A DNA stretch of 15,092 nt from CAYSRC01 sp964433495. GTDB taxonomy: Bacteria; Bacillota; Clostridia; Oscillospirales; Ruminococcaceae. Positions within the stretch are counted from its first letter, which is position 1; every line of letters starts with the position of its first letter. Below are positions 5,956 to 13,566 of the stretch, piece after piece. Below the pieces are notes generated by a model that saw nothing but the letters and a program-made list of their open reading frames with translations, was not told where the DNA came from and searched no databases. The position numbers were made by a program, and so were the translations under genes. The stretch spans positions 1 through 15,092 of the forward strand of contig CAYSRC010000049.1 of NCBI GenBank assembly GCA_964433495.1. The letters are read 5' to 3'.

Positions 5956-7965
5956 ATGAAAAAGGTGGACTACGAGCATTTCGGGCGCTTTGTATATCCC
6001 TGCAACCTGTCGGCGCACGGGAGGGATCTGTACCTCACGGTAAAGCGGGCCGACTTTGACGACAACGACTACAAGAGCGACCTGTACAGGATACGCGGCG
6101 GCGTGACCGAGAGGCTCACCTCGGCGGGCGACGTCAAGAGCTATGTGCTGACCGACAGGGGCGTCGTGTTCCCGAGCGCGAGGGACAAAAAGGACAAACA
6201 GGCACAGAAGGACGGCAAGCCCCTCACCGTCTTTCAGCTGTTGCCCTACGAGGGGGGCGAGGCGCGCGAGCTCATGCGCCTCGACTACCGCGTCAACGAT
6301 ATCGTGTTTATCGACGAGGACAGGTTCTTTTTCACGGCCGAGTATTCGCACGAGTACGCCGCGGCGCTCGCCGAAGCGCAGGGGGACGCCGACAAGGCGG
6401 CAAAGCGCGTCAAGGAGGACGCCGACTATCACGTGGTGGACGAGCTGCCGTTCCGGTTCAACGGCGCGGGCTATGTCAACAAGACCCGCTCGAGGCTCTA
6501 CCTTTGGGACAAAGGCGAGGTCCGCGCCCTCAGCGACGAGTTCACCGACGTCTCGATCATGGGCCTGTCGGACGACAAGAGCCGCCTGCTCTACACCGTT
6601 GCGAGGTACACCGACATGCGCGAGGAGCGGGACACCCTGCTGATGCTCGACACCGCCGCCATGACCGCGTTGGACGTGTCGGCGAGCGACAACGCCTCCC
6701 ACTATAAGGCGTTCTTTATGCCGGACGGCGACCTCATCGTGGTAGCGTCGGTGTACGAGAAGTACGGCCTCAACGAAAACCCCAAGGTGTTCAGGTGCAG
6801 CTTTAAAAACCGCACCAAGCGGATGATCTGCGGCGACGGCGAGAGCTGCTTCGGCAACTCGGTCGGCTCGGACGTCAAGATGGGGCGCACCATCCCCGCC
6901 CCCGCCTGCGTGAGGGGCGAGGAGTTCTTCTTTCTCAACACCCTCGACGACAGCGGGCACATCATGTCGCTCGACGCCGGCACGGGGGAGGTCAGGCGCA
7001 TCACCGACCGCCGCGGCTCGGTCAACGAGTTTGTCCTGTGGCAGGACGGCTTTGCGGCAATCGCGATGCGCGGCCTCGACGGGTGCGAGGTGTACGGCAT
7101 CGGCCTTGACGGCGCGGAGCAGCGGCTGAGCGACTTCAACACCGCCCTCAGCGCCGAGTACGAGACGTCGGCGCCCGTCGACGTGTTCTATGAGAACGCC
7201 GAGGGTGTCGTGATTCACGGCTTTATCATCCCGCCCGTCGGCAGGGTCGAGGGCAAAAAGTATCCGGCGATCCTCGACATCCACGGCGGCCCCAAGACGG
7301 TGTACGGCAACTGCTATTTCCACGAGATGCAGCTGTGGGCCGGCATGGGCTATGCCGTGGTGTTCTGCAACCCCACGGGGGGCGACGGCAGGGGCGACGC
7401 CTTTGCCGACATCCGCGGGGGCTACGGCACGACCGACTACACCGACATCATGGGCTTTCTCGACAAGGTTGTCGCCGAAAACGACTTTATCGACGGGGAC
7501 AGGCTCGGCGTCACGGGCGGAAGCTACGGCGGGTTCATGACGAATTGGATCATCGGCCACACCGACCGCTTCAAGGCGGCGGCGTCCCAGCGCAGCATAT
7601 CCAACTGGGTCAGCTTCTACGGCTGCTCGGACATCGGCCCCATGTTCGCAAAGGACCAGACGTCGGGCACCCCGTGGGACGGGCTCGAGCGCATGTGGGA
7701 GCAGTCGCCGCTCAAGTACGCCGACCGCGTCACCACCCCCACCCTGTTCATCCACTCGGACGAGGACTATCGCTGCCCGCTCCCCGAGGGGATGCAGATG
7801 TTCACGGCGCTCAAGACGAGGGGGGTGCCCGCGCGGATGTGCATCTTCAAGGGCGAAAACCACGAGCTGTCCCGCTCGGGCAAGCCCAAACACCGCGTGC
7901 GCAGGCTCAAAGAGATCACCGAGTGGTTTGAGCGGTATATCGGCGCGGGCAGCGAGCAAGGATAA
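5956..7965 (+). CDS. S9-family prolyl oligopeptidase-like serine peptidase
   Basis: A 669-residue peptidase with an N-terminal beta-propeller-like region (about 1-400) and a C-terminal alpha/beta-hydrolase catalytic domain (about 410-669). The catalytic triad is readable: S523 in GGSYGGF, D604 in HSDEDYRCP, and H636 in GENHELSRSG. The arrangement matches the acylaminoacyl-peptidase/dipeptidyl-peptidase branch of family S9, which cleaves short peptides entering through the propeller. No signal peptide is seen, so it is probably cytosolic and used in peptide turnover. The ATG at 5956 is chosen because GGGGGAG ends 7 nt upstream; the TTG at 5953 is one codon earlier and less likely. A -10-perfect promoter precedes it, and the next gene is separated by 200 bp with a terminator-like hairpin, so it is likely transcribed alone. 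Exact substrate specificity is unknown. Confidence 0.93.
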   Translation: MKKVDYEHFGRFVYPCNLSAHGRDLYLTVKRADFDDNDYKSDLYRIRGGVTERLTSAGDVKSYVLTDRGVVFPSARDKKDKQAQKDGKPLTVFQLLPYEGGEARELMRLDYRVNDIVFIDEDRFFFTAEYSHEYAAALAEAQGDADKAAKRVKEDADYHVVDELPFRFNGAGYVNKTRSRLYLWDKGEVRALSDEFTDVSIMGLSDDKSRLLYTVARYTDMREERDTLLMLDTAAMTALDVSASDNASHYKAFFMPDGDLIVVASVYEKYGLNENPKVFRCSFKNRTKRMICGDGESCFGNSVGSDVKMGRTIPAPACVRGEEFFFLNTLDDSGHIMSLDAGTGEVRRITDRRGSVNEFVLWQDGFAAIAMRGLDGCEVYGIGLDGAEQRLSDFNTALSAEYETSAPVDVFYENAEGVVIHGFIIPPVGRVEGKKYPAILDIHGGPKTVYGNCYFHEMQLWAGMGYAVVFCNPTGGDGRGDAFADIRGGYGTTDYTDIMGFLDKVVAENDFIDGDRLGVTGGSYGGFMTNWIIGHTDRFKAAASQRSISNWVSFYGCSDIGPMFAKDQTSGTPWDGLERMWEQSPLKYADRVTTPTLFIHSDEDYRCPLPEGMQMFTALKTRGVPARMCIFKGENHELSRSGKPKHRVRRLKEITEWFERYIGAGSEQG

Positions 7966-8106
7966 CCGGCGCGGCGACGGTTGCGCTTTGCTCCCGCGCT
8001 ATGCCGCGGTGAGCGGCGGCGGATAAACCGCGTACTATGCAGCGCGCCGCCCGTCCGAAATCGCGGGAACGCGGGGCGGACGCCGCGGGCGAAAGGAAAA
8101 GCGTAA

Positions 8107-8143
8107 AAAGGGCTCGGGCGTCCGCGCGCGGCGCCCGAGCTTT
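8107..8143 (+). terminator. Terminator-like hairpin between the S9 and MBL genes
   Basis: GCTCGGGCG (8112-8120) pairs with CGCCCGAGC (8132-8140), preceded by AAAAAG and followed by TTT. It lies 140 bp after the S9 stop and ends 22 nt before the MBL start codon. It could end the S9 transcript, or act as an attenuator in the MBL leader; the short T-tract leaves this open. Confidence 0.5.
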
Positions 8144-8165
8144 GAGCAAGAGGAGGTTTTTTGAC

Positions 8166-8894
8166 ATGGAGATGACAAGGCTTACCGACAGGGTATACGT
8201 CACCCCCTGCGAGGAGCGCAACGACAGGCCCTGTCTCGGCTACATAAAGGGGGAGCGGCTGTCGGTGATGGTGGACGCGGGCAACTCGCCCGCCCATGCG
8301 GCCGAGTTTTTGCGTGCAGCCGCCGACAACGGGCTGTGTGCGCCCTCGCTTGTGCTGCTGACCCACCACCACTGGGACCACACCTTCGGCCTTGCGGGGA
8401 TCAAAAACGCGGTGTCGGTTGCGCTCTGCGACACGGCGGACGAGCTTCGACGGCTCAAGGGGTACGTGTGGGACGACGCCCGTCTCGAGGGGTATGTCGC
8501 CGACAACCGCGTGCCGCTGTTCTGCAAGCCGCACCTTAAGTGCGAGTACCCCGAGCTCGATAAAATCGAGATAAGGCTGCCCGACATCGAGACGGAGGGC
8601 GGGTTTCGCATCGACATCGGCGGCGAGACGGTGCGCTTTTTCAGGGTGACGAGCCCGCACACCGACGAGTGCGCCTGCGTGCTTGCCGAGCGCTCGGGCG
8701 TGCTGTTCATCGGCGACGCCAACTGCGAGCAGGTGGTCGGCGAGGCGTGGATCGACGACGCGGTCAAGCTCGGGCGCGAGATAAAGGAGCTTGAAAGGGT
8801 GGATTTTTCGCTGTGCGTTGCGGGACACATGCCGCCGATGAGCAGGGACGAGCTGCTCGCGGAGCTTGAGGAACGCGCCGGGCGTCTGCGATAA
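8166..8894 (+). CDS. MBL-fold metallo-hydrolase
   Basis: A 242-residue metallo-beta-lactamase-fold hydrolase. It has the dinuclear metal motif HHHWDH at 67-72, the D in FIGDA near the middle of the second half and a late H in AGHMPP, plus SPHTDECA, which supplies a further ligand histidine. This fold covers thioesterases, glyoxalases, nucleases and lactonases. The compact size without an added domain suggests a soluble small-molecule hydrolase, but the substrate cannot be read. The ATG at 8166 is preferred because GAGGAGG ends 9 nt upstream; an in-frame ATG two codons later is too far from that site, and a longer frame from 8037 is an arginine-rich, promoter-overlapping extension. The gene sits between two peptidase genes with gaps of 200 and 327 bp, so no operon is implied. 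Confidence 0.9.
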   Translation: MEMTRLTDRVYVTPCEERNDRPCLGYIKGERLSVMVDAGNSPAHAAEFLRAAADNGLCAPSLVLLTHHHWDHTFGLAGIKNAVSVALCDTADELRRLKGYVWDDARLEGYVADNRVPLFCKPHLKCEYPELDKIEIRLPDIETEGGFRIDIGGETVRFFRVTSPHTDECACVLAERSGVLFIGDANCEQVVGEAWIDDAVKLGREIKELERVDFSLCVAGHMPPMSRDELLAELEERAGRLR

Positions 8895-9221
8895 GCTTGT
8901 TTATTTTAATCTCGCGCGGGAGGCTTTGAGAAGGCCGCGCGAATGCGAAGCGCCGCGGGGCGCTTGTCGGGCCGGATACTGTGCGCCGGGCTCGGACAAG
9001 GCTCTTGCCCGCATGTCGCGAAAGATAAACCGGGCGCGGCCGACTTTGAGACGGCCGAATGAGCTCGAGGGGCGGGCGGCAAACCCGGACGCGGGCGCAA
9101 AACGGCGGGAGGTTGAAGGAAATGGCGGGCTCGCTGTTCCGGCTTCTGCGCCGCGCTCTGAGACGGATGTACAGGGCGGCGGTGCGGGCCGAAAAACAAA
9201 GGATAAACCGGAGGTCAAGGG
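8895..9221. other. Intergenic region with hairpins and degenerate direct repeats
   Basis: 327 bp between the MBL and M29 genes. It contains TCGCGCGG/CCGCGCGA (8912-8942) and AAGCGCC/GGCGCTT (8948-8965) hairpins; the latter could end the MBL transcript. A motif beginning CTTTGAGA and continuing A/C-GGCCG then AATG recurs at 8924 and 9044, with a weaker version at 9156. GATAAACCGG recurs at 9024 and 9202. A polybasic small ORF with a ribosome binding site starts at 9122; I discuss it separately and do not count it as a gene. Confidence 0.45.
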
Positions 9222-10451
9222 ATGAAAAGAACAACGCTTCGAAACTACGCAAGGCTTATCGCCCGAAAGGGCGTAAACGTCCAAAAGGGGCAGGAGGTAA
9301 ACATAAACGCCGATTTAGACCGGCCCGAGTTCGTTGAGCTGCTGGTTGAGGAATGCTATCGCGCGGGCGCGGGCAAGGTGGTGGTCGACTGGAGCTATCA
9401 GCCGTTGACCAAGCTGCACGTGCGCTACCGCAGCAGCGAGACGTTAAACGCGCTTGAGGACTACGAGCTCGCCCGCTGGCAGCACAAGCTCGACCGTCTG
9501 CCCGCGATCATCCACATCATAAGCGACGACCCCGACGGGCTCGCGGGCATCGACCAGAAAAAATACACCGAGAGCATCCGCGCGCGGGGCACCGCGATAA
9601 AGCCCATCCGCGACAGGATGGAGGGGCGGTACCAGTGGTGCATCGCCGCCGTCCCCGGAAAGGCGTGGGCCAAAAAGGTATTCCCCGAGCTGTCCCCCGC
9701 CGCCGCGGTCGAGCGGCTGTGGCAGGCGATCCTCGAGGCGTCGAGGGCGCTTGAGGGCGACCCCGTCGAGCGGTGGGAGGCGCACGACGCCGCGTTCGCC
9801 GAGCGGTGCGCCTATCTCAACTCGCTTAAGCTCGACAGCCTGCACTACACAGCCTCCAACGGCACCGACCTCACCGTCGGCCTCATCGAAAACTCGCGCT
9901 TTATGGGCGGGGACGAGGCACTCAAGGGAGGCGGCGTCCGCTTCAACCCCAACATCCCCACCGAGGAGATCTTTATCTCCCCCATGCGCGGCAGGGCCGA
10001 GGGCGTCGCGTACTCGTCAAAGCCGCTGTCCTATAACGGCGAGATCATCGACGGGTTCAGCGTGCGCTTTGAGGGCGGGCGCGCCGTCGAGGTGCACGCC
10101 GAAAGGAACGAGGAGCTGCTCAAAAAGATCATCGCCTACGACGAGGGCGCGGCCTATCTCGGCGAGTGCGCGCTGGTGCCCTACGACTCGCCCATCTGCC
10201 GCTCGGGGCTGCTGTTTCAAAATACGCTGTTCGACGAAAACGCGGCGTGCCACCTCGCGCTCGGCCGCGGGTTTGAGAACACCCTCGCCGACTATGAGGA
10301 CCTGACGCTCGAGCAGTGCCGGGCGCGCGGGATAAACGACTCGATCATCCACGTCGATTTCATGATAGGCACCGCCGACCTGTGCATAACCGGCCGCGAC
10401 AGGCAGGGCAACGAGCACGAGATTTTTAAAGGCGGCAACTGGGCGCGCTGA
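9222..10451 (+). CDS. M29-family metallo-aminopeptidase
   Basis: A 409-residue leucyl-type aminopeptidase of family M29 (AmpS/PepS/thermophilic aminopeptidase), a cytosolic enzyme that removes N-terminal residues from peptides using a dinuclear metal centre. The known ligand set is present at the family's usual positions: E249 in NIPTEE, E315 in GECALVP, H344 in ACHLALG, and H377 and D379 in HVDFMIG. The NSRFMGG and FNPNIPTEE stretches are typical of the family. The length matches the usual 400-415 residues. GGAGGT ends 6 nt before the ATG. The S9 peptidase upstream could provide shorter peptides for it, but the genes are not in an evident operon and that link is inferred. An intrinsic terminator follows 23 nt after the stop. 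Confidence 0.95.
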   Translation: MKRTTLRNYARLIARKGVNVQKGQEVNINADLDRPEFVELLVEECYRAGAGKVVVDWSYQPLTKLHVRYRSSETLNALEDYELARWQHKLDRLPAIIHIISDDPDGLAGIDQKKYTESIRARGTAIKPIRDRMEGRYQWCIAAVPGKAWAKKVFPELSPAAAVERLWQAILEASRALEGDPVERWEAHDAAFAERCAYLNSLKLDSLHYTASNGTDLTVGLIENSRFMGGDEALKGGGVRFNPNIPTEEIFISPMRGRAEGVAYSSKPLSYNGEIIDGFSVRFEGGRAVEVHAERNEELLKKIIAYDEGAAYLGECALVPYDSPICRSGLLFQNTLFDENAACHLALGRGFENTLADYEDLTLEQCRARGINDSIIHVDFMIGTADLCITGRDRQGNEHEIFKGGNWAR

Positions 10452-10473
10452 CGCACGCCGAGGGGAGATAACA

Positions 10474-10507
10474 GGGGCGCTTCACCGAAGGGGATGAAGC
10501 GCCTTTT
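10474..10507 (+). terminator. Intrinsic terminator after the M29 gene
   Basis: GGCGCTTCA (10476-10484) pairs perfectly with TGAAGCGCC (10495-10503), followed by TTTT. It begins just after the M29 stop, so the M29 transcript most likely ends here. Confidence 0.85.
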
Positions 10508-10545
10508 CACAAAAGCGGGCGGAAGCTTCGCCGACCCCCCCCTTT

Positions 10546-10562
10546 TTTACACAAGGGGGCCT
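10546..10562 (+). repeat. Repeat family, partial copy (3' module)
   Basis: A 17-nt stretch, TTTACACAAGGGGGCCT, identical to one at 10707-10723, 161 nt downstream, and matching the minus strand of 13361-13376 over 16 nt. A C-run before it lets CCCCC pair with GGGGG as a hairpin. It lies in the 492-bp gene-free gap 10452-10943. Confidence 0.75.
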
Positions 10563-10634
10563 CAGGAAGGGGCTTACCGAAGGGTTGGAGTTTTATCAAC
10601 CGCTGCGCGGATACAAAAACAATTTGAAATTTTC

Positions 10635-10723
10635 TGCGAGCCGATAGCCTCCCTTACCGAGCGGTCGAGCTTAATCGGAACGACAGCCCGACCGGCCGAT
10701 TCCCCCTTTACACAAGGGGGCCT
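10635..10723 (+). repeat. Repeat family, full-length copy
   Basis: An 89-nt segment that matches the minus strand of 13361-13450 at roughly 85% identity by eye with a 1-nt indel. It starts GCGAGCCGA, passes through GAGCTTAAT and GGAACGAC, and ends in TTTACACAAGGGGGCCT. A 72-nt spacer joins it to the partial copy upstream. Confidence 0.78.
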
Positions 10724-10876
10724 TTTAAACGGCCTGCCGCCGAAGCCGGGACACGGCAAACGCCCCGCAGCGAAGATTACTCTGTTTTGCTGTTTTGCTG
10801 CAAGCCAAAACGCCCCCTGCCGCACTCTCCCCTGCGGCAGGGACGCGCTTCCCGACCCTCCTGCATTCAAAACCGC

Positions 10877-10906
10877 TTGACAACGCGGGGGCGGCGGCGC
10901 AACAAT
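10877..10906 (+). promoter_or_regulatory. Putative promoter of the threonine-aldolase-like gene
   Basis: A perfect -35 TTGACA (10877-10882) is followed after 18 nt by AACAAT (10901-10906, 4/6). The string GCAACAATAGA here also occurs before the DUF1540 gene (3165-3175), which may reflect a shared -10 region. The leader would be about 30 nt. Confidence 0.5.
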
Positions 10907-10943
10907 AGATGAAAGCGAAGTTTTTGCAAGGAGAGACAACGAC

Positions 10944-11978
10944 ATGATCTGTTTTCAGTGCGACTACGCGGGCGGGGCGCACCCCGAGGTTTTGAAACGG
11001 CTGTGCGAGACCAACGGCGACAACACTGTCGGGTACGGCCTCGACGGATACTGCGACGAGGCGCGCGCACTCATCAAGGCCGCGTGCGGGCGCGACGACA
11101 TCGATGTGCATTTTTTAATCGGCGGCACCGGGACCAACGCGACGGTGATCGCCTCGGCGCTGCGGCCCTATCAGGGGGTCATCTCGCCTGAGACAGGGCA
11201 CATCGCGGTGCACGAGACGGGCGCGGCGGAGGCGGGAGGGCACAAGGTGCTCACCCTGACCTCCCGCGACGGCAAGCTCTCGGCGGACGATGTGCGGCGC
11301 TGCTTTGAGAGCCACGCGAGCAGCGGCGCCAAGGAGCACGAGGTGCAGCCCCATATGGTCTACATCTCCTACCCGACCGAGAGCGGCACCATCTACGCAA
11401 AGAGTGAGCTCGAGGCGCTTTCGCAGGTGTGCCGCGCGTACGACGCCCTCCTCTTCGCAGACGGCGCACGCCTCGGCTACGGCCTCAGCGACCCGCGCTG
11501 TGACATCACCCTCGGCGACCTGTGCCGGCTGTGCGACGTGTTTTACATCGGCGGCACCAAGTGCGGGCTTCTGTTCGGCGAGGCGGTTGTCATCACGAAC
11601 GACGCGCTCAAGCGCGACTTCAGATACATGATGAAGCAGCGCGGCGGGATGCTTGCGAAGGGCAGGCTTTTGGGGGTGCAGTTCGGCGCGCTGTTTAGGG
11701 ACGGGCTCTACTTCAAAATCTGCCGCGAGGCGGTCGAGCGCGCGCTCGAGATCCGTCGCGCTTTCACGGCGCGCGGGGTCGAGATGTTCGGAAGCTCGAT
11801 GACAAACCAGCAGTTCCCCATCCTCACCGACGAGCAGATGCGCTTTTTTTCGGAGCACTATCTCTTCGAGCCGTGGGGCAGGACGGAAAAGGGCTGCGTC
11901 GTCCGCTTCTGCGTGGGGCCGACGACAAGCCGCGAGGACGTCGACAGCCTGCTCGCCGATATCGCCCGTATGCCGTAA
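10944..11978 (+). CDS. Threonine-aldolase-like PLP-dependent lyase
   Basis: A 344-residue fold-type I PLP enzyme of the beta-eliminating lyase/low-specificity threonine aldolase family, likely cleaving L-threonine or related beta-hydroxy amino acids to glycine and an aldehyde in the cytosol. The N-terminal FQCDYAGGAHPEVL segment, the GGTGTNA loop (60-66) that binds the PLP phosphate, D173 and R176 in FADGARLGYGL, and K206 in YIGGTKCG as the Schiff-base lysine are all present. AAGGAGA ends 9 nt before the ATG and a TTGACA promoter precedes it. The gene stands alone between gene-free gaps of 490 and 390 bp, and lies inside the pair of inverted repeat loci. Other substrates within this family are possible. 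Confidence 0.9.
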   Translation: MICFQCDYAGGAHPEVLKRLCETNGDNTVGYGLDGYCDEARALIKAACGRDDIDVHFLIGGTGTNATVIASALRPYQGVISPETGHIAVHETGAAEAGGHKVLTLTSRDGKLSADDVRRCFESHASSGAKEHEVQPHMVYISYPTESGTIYAKSELEALSQVCRAYDALLFADGARLGYGLSDPRCDITLGDLCRLCDVFYIGGTKCGLLFGEAVVITNDALKRDFRYMMKQRGGMLAKGRLLGVQFGALFRDGLYFKICREAVERALEIRRAFTARGVEMFGSSMTNQQFPILTDEQMRFFSEHYLFEPWGRTEKGCVVRFCVGPTTSREDVDSLLADIARMP

Positions 11979-11985
11979 ATGAAAA

Positions 11986-12016
11986 CGCTTCCGCAAAACA
12001 CGCGGCGCTTTTGCGG
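11986..12016 (+). terminator. Terminator-like hairpin after the aldolase gene
   Basis: CCGCAAAA (11991-11998) pairs with TTTTGCGG (12009-12016). An alternative fold, CCGC with GCGG followed by C-GC and TTTT, gives a conventional stem plus U-tract. It begins within 15 nt of the aldolase stop. Confidence 0.6.
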
Positions 12017-12372
12017 CGGCGTCGGGAGCGCCCCGGGCCGCTCCCCTGCCCGTGACAGGCAGGCGGGCCGAAGCCTTATTCGGCATCTCGATACCTTGTG
12101 CACAGCAGAGGGATACCGCGCCGAACAACTTGTTTTTGTATCGTCAATCCAACGTCCGACACCGTCCGCGTACCGACGGGGGATGCGCTTATCTGCGGGC
12201 GGATGATTGCGCCTGTTGCTGCGCGGTGATTCAGCCGCATAATGCGGCAAGACAGCAAATAAGCCGCCCACTAAAAGCGACAAATGACGCTTAACACTCT
12301 GCTTTTACGCAAAAGCGGCAGTTCGGCAGCTTTTTCTGTAATACAGTTTCGTTTTTTATCGGAGGTTTTACT
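12017..12372. other. Gene-free gap before the esterase gene
   Basis: No supported gene. It holds a GGGAGCG/CGCTCCC hairpin (12024-12045) and a CCTGCC/GGCAGG hairpin directly after it. Near the 3' end, CTGTAATACAG forms an 11-nt near-palindrome about 30 nt before the esterase start that could overlap its promoter or serve as an operator; no clear -35/-10 pair is visible. Confidence 0.4.
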
Positions 12373-13071
12373 ATGCCGGAGACAATTGACCTCGGCGGCG
12401 TCCGTTGTATGCTGTACACCCGCGGCAGCGGCGGGGACGTCGTCGTGACACCCTGCTCTGCCGACGGCTCGGGCTTTGCGCGGGTGTGCGCGCTTACGGC
12501 GCAGGGCACGGACAGGGGTTTTTCGCTGGCGGGCGTCGCCGTCGATGATTGGAACGCCGAGCTCTCGCCCTGGAAAGCGCCCGCCGTCTTCGGCAACAAG
12601 GACTTCGCCGGCGGCGGCGAGCGGCTGCTCAGCAGGATCACCGAGGTCTGTCTGCCCTATTTTAAAGCGCGTCTTTGTTTTGACGCGTCGTCGAAGCTGT
12701 ACATCGGCGGCTACTCGCTCGCGGGGCTGTTTTCGCTGTGGGCCTTCTGCCGCACGGGGCTGTTCGACGGCTTTGCAAGCTGCTCGGGCTCGCTGTGGTT
12801 CCCGGGGCTCGGTGACTTTTTGGCGGTACAAAGTGCAAAGCCCGGCTCACGCGCCTACCTCAGCCTCGGCGACCGCGAGGAAAAAACAAGAGTAAAGGCT
12901 TTTAAGTCGATCGGCGACGACACCCGCCGCCTGTATGAACGCCTTAGGGCAGACGAAAGCTTTTCGGCGGTCGCGCTCGAGTGGAACATCGGAGACCATT
13001 TTGAAGCCGTTGACGAGCGCACCGCAAAGGGCTTTGCGTGGCTGATAAACGGTTGCTGTTCGCAGGGGTGA
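12373..13071 (+). CDS. Alpha/beta-hydrolase esterase-like protein
   Basis: A 232-residue predicted cytosolic esterase. The nucleophile elbow is IGGYSLAG with S115. A likely acid lies in LSLGDREEKT (D167 or E169), and H209 in IGDHFE is the probable triad histidine. The layout resembles the esterase-D/Fes-like branch of alpha/beta hydrolases, and the YSLAGLFSLWA stretch is typical of that group. GGAGGT ends 6 nt before the ATG. No signal peptide is seen, and the substrate cannot be read. The gene is isolated, with 390 bp upstream and ~490 bp of repeat-bearing sequence downstream. Confidence 0.78.
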   Translation: MPETIDLGGVRCMLYTRGSGGDVVVTPCSADGSGFARVCALTAQGTDRGFSLAGVAVDDWNAELSPWKAPAVFGNKDFAGGGERLLSRITEVCLPYFKARLCFDASSKLYIGGYSLAGLFSLWAFCRTGLFDGFASCSGSLWFPGLGDFLAVQSAKPGSRAYLSLGDREEKTRVKAFKSIGDDTRRLYERLRADESFSAVALEWNIGDHFEAVDERTAKGFAWLINGCCSQG

Positions 13072-13101
13072 GGAGTAAGGCCGCCTGCGCAGATCCAAAG
13101 G

Positions 13102-13126
13102 GCCTGCAGCAAAGCCGCAGGCATTT
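13102..13126 (+). terminator. Possible terminator after the esterase gene
   Basis: GCCTGC (13102-13107) pairs with GCAGGC (13117-13122), followed by ATTT. The stem is short and the T-tract weak. Confidence 0.45.
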
Positions 13127-13261
13127 ATCTCTGTTAAACACTGTGTTTTCTGTTGTCTTTGGCCTTCAGGTTCTTTTTCCGAAAACGCAGCCGGTACGGC
13201 GTTCGGCACGCCCCGCGTATTTCTGTGGGGTATACCGCGCGCCGCTGCTATAACGCGCAGA

Positions 13262-13285
13262 AAGGGAGGCGTCGGCTCGCTGCAA
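13262..13285 (-). repeat. Repeat family, partial copy (5' module)
   Basis: A 24-nt string identical to 13427-13450, 165 nt away in the same orientation. It is the 5' end of the repeat unit read on the minus strand and continues on its 5' side with an A-rich stretch like that preceding the copy at 10635. It lies in the gene-free gap 13072-13566. Confidence 0.78.
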
Positions 13286-13360
13286 TTTTTGTGTCGCTTT
13301 CGCATCGACACGGCGTTTTACACGTGCTGACCCTCACGCTGAGGCCATCCACATCCCAAG

Positions 13361-13450
13361 GGCCCCCTTGTGTAAATGGGGAGCCGGCGGTCGGGCCGTC
13401 GTTCCCATTAAGCTTGACCGCGCGGGAAGGGAGGCGTCGGCTCGCTGCAA
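13361..13450 (-). repeat. Repeat family, full-length inverted copy
   Basis: On the minus strand this matches 10635-10723 (about 85% by eye). It shares the 16-nt 3' module TTTACACAAGGGGGCC and the 5' module GCGAGCCGA. It is joined to the partial 5' module at 13262-13285 by a 75-nt spacer, mirroring the layout of the other locus. Confidence 0.78.
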
Positions 13451-13526
13451 AGCCACACCCTGCTCCGCCTCTGTCCTCCGTTTTTTCCCTTGTTTTATTG
13501 TCCGTATTTCGGGATAGACAGTGCTG

Positions 13527-13532
13527 TATAAT
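13527..13532 (+). promoter_or_regulatory. -10 element upstream of the 78-residue gene
   Basis: A perfect TATAAT preceded by CTG. No good -35 lies at normal spacing; TTGTCC (13498-13503) is 23 nt away. The same TGTATAAT string serves as the -10 of the S9 peptidase gene. The leader would be about 30 nt. Confidence 0.45.
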
Positions 13533-13566
13533 TGACCTATACGCAAGAACGGAGGACGACAGAATA

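Noticed and set aside
5776..7959. 727-codon open frame antisense to the S9 peptidase gene
   Set aside because: It is a shadow of GC-rich codon bias: its composition is His/Arg/Val-rich, it has no family motifs, and the opposite strand carries the full catalytic triad of a known enzyme.
8037..8165. 43-residue N-terminal extension of the MBL hydrolase
   Set aside because: It is Arg/Ala-rich, spans a terminator-like hairpin and the ribosome binding site, and is not a signal peptide.
5956..10451. A dedicated peptide-processing operon of S9, MBL and M29 genes
   Set aside because: Gaps of 200 and 327 bp with terminator-like hairpins separate the genes, and the MBL protein has no evident peptidase role.
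10546..10723. CRISPR array
   Set aside because: Repeats recur but with a ~160-nt period, only two copies per locus, diverged sequence and no cas genes.
13153..13566. N-terminal extension of the 78-residue protein to 216 residues
   Set aside because: The extension translates the repeat element and crosses the TATAAT box and ribosome binding site of the shorter gene.
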